Source: G039029935 sp039029935
Lineage (GTDB): Bacteria; Chloroflexota; Anaerolineae; Caldilineales; Caldilineaceae
Direction: 5' to 3'
Assembly (NCBI GenBank): GCA_039029935.1
Contig: JBCCFC010000490.1
Location: forward strand, 1 to 9,195
Length of the DNA stretch: 9,195 bases
Below, piece after piece: positions 4,177 to 9,195 of this stretch. The translations under genes were made by a program, and so were the position numbers. The notes under the pieces are model-generated. The model ran no database searches. It was not told the DNA's origin and worked only from the letters and a program-made list of their open reading frames with translations. Each line of letters starts with the position of its first letter. Within the stretch, counting starts at the first letter, position 1.

Positions 4177-6761
4177 TAACGCGGTTCCAACGAATACTTA
4201 TACCCCTCCGTCGTATTAAAAGTCACTACTGTCGCTTCTGGTCGCTTACACTTTTTCTGGCGATAATTATCCCAGATTGTCATCGGAATACTCGTGCGCA
4301 CACGACATTTATTGCCAAATCGTGAGAGGATGACGGCACTACTTAACTCGCCATCAAACCACGTAATATCCACGATAAACCCACCACGCGCACACAGCCC
4401 ACGTATACGCCCTTGACGCCATGTCGATGGTAAGGCAGGCAACAGATGTATCTCCCCCGTGTGACTTTGTATGAGCATTTCTACAATACCTGCGGCTGCA
4501 CCAAAGTTACCGTCAATTTGGAATGGTGGATGCGCATCGAAAAGATTAAGATAAACCCCACCATTGTCATAGACAGTGGCATTATGCTCAACCAGATTCA
4601 ACATATTCGTCAGCATCTTAAGGGCATGGTCGCCATCATAAAGGCGAGCCCAGAAGTTTACTTTCCAGCCCATCGACCAACCTGTACCACCATCTCCGCG
4701 CAATTCGAGTGTCCGTTTGGCCGCTTCAAAGAGTTCAGGTGCGCCTTTCTGTGTAATCTGGCGACCTGGATGTAGCCCAAATAGGTGCGAAACATGACGA
4801 TGTTTGTCGTCAGGGTCGTCCCAATCCAGCGACCACTCCTGTAATTGTCCATGTTGCCCAATCTGTGGCGGCAAGAGTTGCGCTTTTGCCTCTACAAGTC
4901 GTTCTCGAAAGGCTACATCGCCATCAAATTCGGTCTCTTCCAAAATCTTGCTGGCTTCGATGCAGTTGGTAAAAAGGTCCCAAATGATCGACATATCCAT
5001 CGTCGTTGCTGCACTGACGGCTGCTCTTTGTTCTGGTTGCGCAGATTGCGCAGGTTGCTCATCGGGTTTCACGGTGAATTTATTTTCGGGTGAGGTGGAT
5101 GGACAGGTAATCAGATGACCCGACTCACCTTCGTATAGCCAATCTAAATAGAATTCTGCTGCCGAACGCATCAGTGGGTAGGCGTCTTCTGCTAGGAACT
5201 GGATATCTTGATGAAACGCATAGTGTTCCCAAAGGTGCTGACTGAGCCATCCACCCGCCATCGGCCACATCGCCCACACCGGATCGCCCTGACCATAGTC
5301 ACCCACAGGACCGCTTTGCATCCAAACATCTGCGTTATGATGCGCAACCCAGCCTCCACAATCATAGTTGACCTGTGCGGTTTCTTTGCCATTGACATGT
5401 AAGCGGTCGATAAGATCAAAAAGCGGCTCGGCACACTCGCCTAGATTGGTGGTTTCTGCCAACCAATAGTTCATCTCTGTGTTAATATTGAGTGTATAGT
5501 TGGAACTCCAAGGCGGTTGAATTAAGTTATTCCAGATGCCCTGCAAGTTAGCAGCTTGTGTTCCTGGGCGTGAACTGGTGATGAGCAGATAGCGGCCATA
5601 TTGAAAAAGCAGCACGAGCAGTTGTGGATCTGGATTGAGTTGTGTCTGCTCATCCGCCTGAGCGGCCAATGTAGCAGACGCATTGGCGAGGCGTTGATCG
5701 GTGGGTAGCAGATGTGGTTGTGTTGGTGAGTTTGGGCTGGCTGGACCGAGATCAAAGTGGACACGGTTAAATAGCCGTTGATGGTTAACAATGTGGTCTG
5801 CTTTTAATTTTTCATAGTCACACTCAATGACCTCATCCATCTTTTCGCTGGCGATGATGGCTGGGTTGGGTGCATTCTCACTACTGGGCGAGCGATTATA
5901 CCCATGAAAGCTGGTGGCAGCCGTCAAATAAAGCACCGCACTGTCAGCCCCCTCAACCCATAATTGACCGTCATTGACCACAACCTCACCACCATCGCTC
6001 AATGCACGGAGCCAGACTTCAAAGGTCATGCCTTCGTTGGCATCAACGCCATGATTGGCACTATCATCATCACCCGCATAGACGATGGGTTGTTTGATAT
6101 GGGTTCGATAGCTTGGCTGCACCTGTAGCGGACATTTCCCTTGTAACACGAGCGTGTCTGAGGCGATAAAAGAGGTCAATTCCATTTCAGGCACATTGAG
6201 TGTGTGTCGAAGTTGGCTTTCTAATGTGGCCGCAAAGTTAATTTTGCCTGGCCTATTGCTTTCTAAATGAACGATTAGGGCTTGGTGTGGCACACTGACA
6301 AAGGCTTGTGTCGTAAAGTCAATGCTGTCTACTGTATACGTTGTGGTGCAAATCGCAGTATTAAGGTTCAGATCACGATAATAGTTTTGATAGGCAATCG
6401 CTTCTTGGTCATTTTCTTGCTTCTGTGCAAAACGATGTCTCATGATGTGCAATGCACCCATCGGCATATAGGACTGCGTAAACACACCCTGCATCTGTTT
6501 ACAAAGCTGATCAGCCTCCTCATATCGACCCTCACGGACGGCTGTGCGTACATCGTGGATCACATGTTTAGCAGTGGGGTTATTCCATGCACGTGGCCCA
6601 CCCGACCAGAGCGTGTCCTCATTCAGTGCAATCTGCTCATGCGCAACGCCCCCATAGACCATCGCTCCCAGGCGTCCATTGCCCAAGGGTAATGCCTCTA
6701 CCCATTGTGCCGCAGGCTGCTGATACCACAATTTTAAATGTTTCCGAATTATATTAGCCAT
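4176..6761 (-). CDS. GH95 family alpha-L-fucosidase-like glycoside hydrolase
   Basis: A complete 861-residue member of glycoside hydrolase family 95, whose characterised members are inverting alpha-1,2-L-fucosidases and alpha-L-galactosidases. The order of segments is that of the family: the N-terminal beta domain with WVEALPLGNGRLGAMVYGG (20-38) and LNEDTLWSGGP (46-56), the (alpha/alpha)6 barrel with NINTEMNYW (425-433), CPSTSPEN (553-560), LQEWSLDWDD (640-649), HRHVSHLFGLHPG (654-666), GWSMGWKVNFWARLYDG (694-710) and FQIDGNFG (747-754), then a C-terminal beta domain. By the Bifidobacterium bifidum AfcA precedent, N425/N427, E642 (acid) and D750 (base) should be catalytic; all are present. 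The N-terminus (MANIIRKHLKLWYQQPA) has no signal peptide, so it should act on imported oligosaccharides in the cytoplasm. A Gln/Ala/Pro-rich insert lies at 566-586. TAGGAA (6773-6768) stands 6 nt before the ATG. No transporter or sugar catabolic gene is adjacent. Confidence 0.93.
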   Translation of the reverse strand: MANIIRKHLKLWYQQPAAQWVEALPLGNGRLGAMVYGGVAHEQIALNEDTLWSGGPRAWNNPTAKHVIHDVRTAVREGRYEEADQLCKQMQGVFTQSYMPMGALHIMRHRFAQKQENDQEAIAYQNYYRDLNLNTAICTTTYTVDSIDFTTQAFVSVPHQALIVHLESNRPGKINFAATLESQLRHTLNVPEMELTSFIASDTLVLQGKCPLQVQPSYRTHIKQPIVYAGDDDSANHGVDANEGMTFEVWLRALSDGGEVVVNDGQLWVEGADSAVLYLTAATSFHGYNRSPSSENAPNPAIIASEKMDEVIECDYEKLKADHIVNHQRLFNRVHFDLGPASPNSPTQPHLLPTDQRLANASATLAAQADEQTQLNPDPQLLVLLFQYGRYLLITSSRPGTQAANLQGIWNNLIQPPWSSNYTLNINTEMNYWLAETTNLGECAEPLFDLIDRLHVNGKETAQVNYDCGGWVAHHNADVWMQSGPVGDYGQGDPVWAMWPMAGGWLSQHLWEHYAFHQDIQFLAEDAYPLMRSAAEFYLDWLYEGESGHLITCPSTSPENKFTVKPDEQPAQSAQPEQRAAVSAATTMDMSIIWDLFTNCIEASKILEETEFDGDVAFRERLVEAKAQLLPPQIGQHGQLQEWSLDWDDPDDKHRHVSHLFGLHPGRQITQKGAPELFEAAKRTLELRGDGGTGWSMGWKVNFWARLYDGDHALKMLTNMLNLVEHNATVYDNGGVYLNLFDAHPPFQIDGNFGAAAGIVEMLIQSHTGEIHLLPALPSTWRQGRIRGLCARGGFIVDITWFDGELSSAVILSRFGNKCRVRTSIPMTIWDNYRQKKCKRPEATVVTFNTTEGYKYSLEPR

Positions 6762-6916
6762 AGAAAATTCCTAGTTTTGAAGCTGTTTGCCTGAAATTGA
6801 TGACAAATTTTTATCATTTAGCGTTACGCCAGTTTCACAGCATCCTGATAAAAATGTATAATCATATTATAGAGATAATAAGTATACCACAATTTTTACA
6901 AATAGGTTTGCATAAC
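6762..6916. promoter_or_regulatory. Divergent promoter region between fucosidase and nuclease genes
   Basis: A very AT-rich 155-bp spacer. On the plus strand TTTCAC (6833-6838) and a perfect TATAAT (6857-6862) are 18 bp apart and would start transcription around 6869, about 50 nt before the ATG at 6917. On the minus strand, an extended -10 TGGTATACT (6889-6881) could serve the fucosidase gene, though no good -35 is seen. A 10-bp inverted repeat lies at 6807-6816 and 6846-6855. I do not treat the in-frame extension back to an ATG at 6797 as coding: its composition is that of this spacer. Confidence 0.45.
6807..6855. repeat. 10-bp inverted repeat in the divergent promoter region
   Basis: ATTTTTATCA (6807-6816) and TGATAAAAAT (6846-6855) are exact reverse complements 29 nt apart. 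The right arm ends just before the plus-strand TATAAT. It could be a pair of operator half sites controlling both divergent genes, but AT-rich repeats arise easily by chance. Confidence 0.3.
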
Positions 6917-7039
6917 ATGACGACTGATCCACAGAAGGATCCACAAAAGGATTCACAAAAATTAGTTGCTGAGGGTTACAAACAGTTAGAGCGCATAAGC
7001 CGTTTTAACAAAGTTACCGCCCTGCAAAAATTAAAATAG
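6917..7039 (+). CDS. 40-aa ORF in frame with, and abutting, the Mrr-like gene
   Basis: From ATG 6917 to the TAG at 7037-7039, encoding 40 residues with a DPQKDPQKDSQK repeat and a helical tail (LVAEGYKQLERISR ... ALQKLK). The stop is followed at once by the ATG of the nuclease gene in the same frame. There is a weak AGG at 6904-6906, 10 nt before this ATG, whereas the nuclease ATG has no Shine-Dalgarno sequence in front of it. Three readings are possible: a small upstream protein or leader coupled to the nuclease by termination-reinitiation; the true N-terminus of the nuclease protein cut by a nonsense change (CAG to TAG is one step); or a suppressed amber codon. The helical segment directly before an Mrr domain is what one would expect of an N-terminal extension. 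Confidence 0.45.
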   Translation: MTTDPQKDPQKDSQKLVAEGYKQLERISRFNKVTALQKLK

Positions 7040-9195
7040 ATGGATCCCATTGTCTTTGAGCATCTAACCGCAGCGTTGTTTGAACGACGGGGATATGAAA
7101 CTGAGACAACCATTGCTTCTGGTGATGAGGGTGTTGACGTCACCATCCGCAAGGGGGACACACTTGCTGTTGTGCAGTGCAAACGATATGAAGGCAGTGT
7201 CGGCCAACCCACCATCCGCGATCTCTATGGAACCATGTTTCATAATAATGCCGACGAAGCCTATCTAGTCACAACCGCCATGCTCACTCGCCAAGCACAG
7301 GAGTGGGCACAGGGCAAACCGATTCACCTTATCGATGGATTTACATTGGTTGAGTGGATTATGGAATCCAAAGGCCAGTCTGCACCAGACACAAGCGCGG
7401 CTGCGTTTTTTCAACCTGAACCTGAACCATCGGCCGACGAACAACCTGTGTATGCCTCCTATGATAACGAATATCGCGAAGAGTATTATGAGGAGGAACC
7501 CCGATCACGCATGTGGCTATGGGCATTGCTCATCCTCTTGATTCTTGTTTTTGGTGTAGGCACAGGCATTGCCTTTACACGATTATCCAATCGCTTTTCA
7601 CCAACTGCACCACCCATTCAGCTAGAAACCAATATTACCCCTGTGACCAATCAACTGGCCGATGGCAGTGCTAAAGATGGTACTGGTGAGGATGGTACTG
7701 GTGAGGATGGCACTGGTGAGGATGGTACTGGCGAAAGTGATGGCTCGTTGGATGGCGGTGCGGTCATCACATCCACAGGCTCACTGACCGAAACTGCCTC
7801 GACGGAAGGCGCAACTGAGGATTCTGCACAAACACCCGTATCTCAGACCACCCCAACAGACGTATTAACATTAACACCACTATCAAATAATGCCGCGCCT
7901 AATGAATCCGCTACAAATGAACCAACGCCAACCAATACTGTTGTACCAACAGCAACACCCACTATAAAACCAACCGAAACACCAACCGAGGTCGTTGTTC
8001 GTTGTCCCATTGAGAGGGACCCAGCATTGAGTGGAGCCTATTTCGACGAACTAGGTTGTGCCACCAAATCCGCCGAAACTATCTGGGCAGCGTGGGAACC
8101 ATTTGAGCGTGGATATATGCTTTGGCGTAGTGACACCAATACGGCCTATGCCTTTTATGTTTCTTCTAACCTCCAATGGATAGAAATTGAAGAACAGTGG
8201 AATGGTAGGCCCTTAACATCTAGGGGAGAACCACCCACAGGGCTGATTGCACCCGAGCGAGGCTTTGGCTATGTCTGGGGCATCCGAGATAATCTCTACC
8301 AAAATCTTGGCTGGGCAACAGACCAAGAAAAAGGATTTTGTGCATTGGTCCAGCCATTTGAAGCTGGCTTTATCTTAGAAAGCAACACCGCCAACTCATG
8401 TACCAGTGAAAATCTATTCAACTATGCCCGTGAGAGCAGTTGGCAACCGATTTTACTAACTGCTTACAATATGGCAAATAATCGTGGTGTGTGGTATGAT
8501 ATTAATAATGGCCTAACCAGCAGGATTGAGCAGACAGCACAAACTGAACCAAACCAACCCACACCGAGCCAACAGAGTCAACCAACGGCAAATTCAACAG
8601 ATACGCGTCCAGTAGGGCAAGGAGTATTCTCTGCAACGGCTGGGCAAGTCAGTAGCTTAGATGGTCAGTTTGATGATTGGGGCAGCAATTGGACACCCAT
8701 ACAGTCAATTGTCAGCGGAGCAGAGAATCACCAAGGTCAAGGTGATTTGAGCGGTGCTTTTCAACTTCAATGGTCTCGCTCAGGACTCTACTTTGCCGTC
8801 CGTGTTGTGGATGAACGCCATCGTAGCGGACCTGATGGCACGCTGATGTGGCGTGGGGATGGGCTAGAGATTCACTTTGACCGTGAATTAGAGTCAGATT
8901 ATAATGAAACAACAGTGGGATCTGATGATTACCAAATTGGTGTGAGTTATGGTCCTAACTTGGATACTATCCGTATTTACCGTTGGTACCCATATGACAA
9001 AGAACGGCCTTACTCTGTCCCCGGCAATGTGCGGGCAACAGCCCAAGGATATAATGTCGAAATTTTGTTGCCTTGGGAAATCTTTGATGTCCGTGGCGGA
9101 AGTCTAAGTCCCAATATTGCCTTTGGTTTTAATATCAGTATTAATGACAATGACAGCGATACCCCCGCCCAAGAAACGGTCCTCTCCGCATCACC
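7040..9195 (+). CDS. Membrane-anchored Mrr-type nuclease with LGFP-like and CBM9-like extracytoplasmic domains (partial, runs off window end)
   Basis: An uninterrupted frame of 718 codons without a stop in the window. Residues 3-110 are an Mrr_cat/PD-(D/E)XK domain: FEHLTAALFERRGYE (6-20), DEGVD (D33) and VVQCKRY with Q46-x-K48, the catalytic pattern of Mrr-type restriction nucleases. An acidic linker (EEYYEEE near 146-152) precedes one transmembrane helix (WLWALLILLILVFGVGTGIAF, about 159-179). Next come (DGTGE)4 at 213-232 and a Ser/Thr/Pro-rich linker to about 320. Residues 322-480 hold two LGFP-like units starting at 338 and 423 (LGxAT...PFExGxxL), with cysteines at 322, 340, 434 and 454. 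A second Gln/Pro/Thr-rich linker leads to a CBM9-like fold from 540 (LDGQFDDW ... GLYFAVRVVDE ... WRGDGLEIHFD ... VEILLPWEIF ... ISINDND). The nuclease part should be cytoplasmic and the rest outside. CBM9 domains bind sugars and LGFP repeats bind cell wall. Domain calls are by motif memory; function is unknown. Confidence 0.85.
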   Translation, partial: MDPIVFEHLTAALFERRGYETETTIASGDEGVDVTIRKGDTLAVVQCKRYEGSVGQPTIRDLYGTMFHNNADEAYLVTTAMLTRQAQEWAQGKPIHLIDGFTLVEWIMESKGQSAPDTSAAAFFQPEPEPSADEQPVYASYDNEYREEYYEEEPRSRMWLWALLILLILVFGVGTGIAFTRLSNRFSPTAPPIQLETNITPVTNQLADGSAKDGTGEDGTGEDGTGEDGTGESDGSLDGGAVITSTGSLTETASTEGATEDSAQTPVSQTTPTDVLTLTPLSNNAAPNESATNEPTPTNTVVPTATPTIKPTETPTEVVVRCPIERDPALSGAYFDELGCATKSAETIWAAWEPFERGYMLWRSDTNTAYAFYVSSNLQWIEIEEQWNGRPLTSRGEPPTGLIAPERGFGYVWGIRDNLYQNLGWATDQEKGFCALVQPFEAGFILESNTANSCTSENLFNYARESSWQPILLTAYNMANNRGVWYDINNGLTSRIEQTAQTEPNQPTPSQQSQPTANSTDTRPVGQGVFSATAGQVSSLDGQFDDWGSNWTPIQSIVSGAENHQGQGDLSGAFQLQWSRSGLYFAVRVVDERHRSGPDGTLMWRGDGLEIHFDRELESDYNETTVGSDDYQIGVSYGPNLDTIRIYRWYPYDKERPYSVPGNVRATAQGYNVEILLPWEIFDVRGGSLSPNIAFGFNISINDNDSDTPAQETVLSAS
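7676..7735 (+). repeat. 15-nt tandem repeat, four copies, encoding DGTGE
   Basis: Four in-register copies of GATGGTACTGGTGAG (7676, 7691, 7706, 7721). The first two are identical, the third has one silent change and the fourth two. It encodes (DGTGE)4 just outside the membrane helix of the Mrr-like protein. The near-identity points to recent slippage expansion; the length may vary between strains. Confidence 0.9.

Noticed and set aside
6282..6692. 136-codon plus-strand ORF
   Set aside because: Antisense to the N-terminal part of the GH95 gene, whose motifs are well conserved there; not a separate gene.
6700..6761. Signal peptide at the start of the GH95 enzyme
   Set aside because: The first 30 residues lack a hydrophobic core and run straight into the family's N-terminal domain.
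6797..6916. Forty-codon upstream extension of the small ORF before the nuclease gene
   Set aside because: It is AT-rich spacer with Ile/His/Asn-rich translation, overlaps the likely promoter, and the ATG at 6917 is a better start.
7676..7735. Possible CRISPR-like array
   Set aside because: The copies are directly adjacent with no spacers and encode an in-frame peptide repeat.

Overview
The window reads as a piece of a mid-GC (roughly 50 percent by eye) bacterial chromosome, most likely from the phylum Chloroflexota. This placement is an inference from style: long Pro/Thr-rich extracytoplasmic linkers, a thioredoxin-like ferredoxin domain fused to a CobN-type chelatase, and domain-mixing accessory genes. 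I cannot place it below phylum level.

Layout from left to right. (1) 1-550, minus strand: the start of a ferredoxin/CobN-like cobaltochelatase that runs out of the window. (2) 551-801: a divergent intergenic region with a 12-bp perfect palindrome. (3) 802-1569, plus strand: a 255-residue protein I do not recognise. (4) 1570-2074: no intact gene. It holds the debris of an AbiEii-type toxin gene, a second broken ORF, and a 19-bp perfect-stem hairpin. (5) 2075-3960, minus strand: a two-gene operon, a GNAT acetyltransferase fused to a MazG-like pyrophosphohydrolase, followed with an ATGA overlap by an acetamidase/formamidase. (6) 3961-4175: a putative promoter, then a purine-rich tract with five GGG runs at exact 8-nt spacing (a G-quadruplex pattern) facing a pyrimidine-rich tract. 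(7) 4176-6761, minus strand: a full-length, apparently cytoplasmic family GH95 alpha-L-fucosidase-like glycosidase. (8) 6762-6916: an AT-rich divergent promoter region. (9) 6917-9195, plus strand: a 40-codon ORF that ends in TAG and is followed immediately and in the same frame by a long ORF open to the window end.

That last ORF is the most unusual item. It encodes an Mrr-type PD-(D/E)XK nuclease domain, one transmembrane helix, a (DGTGE)4 repeat and a Pro/Thr-rich linker, a two-unit LGFP-like region with four cysteines, and a CBM9-like carbohydrate-binding domain. It predicts a membrane protein with a DNA-cleaving domain in the cytoplasm and a glycan-binding or wall-binding array outside, which suggests either a surface-sensing defence effector or a repurposed nuclease fold.

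The genes do not form a single pathway. The region looks like accessory chromosome in which metabolic genes (fucoside and amide hydrolysis, cobalamin chelation) sit beside defence-related genes and their remnants.
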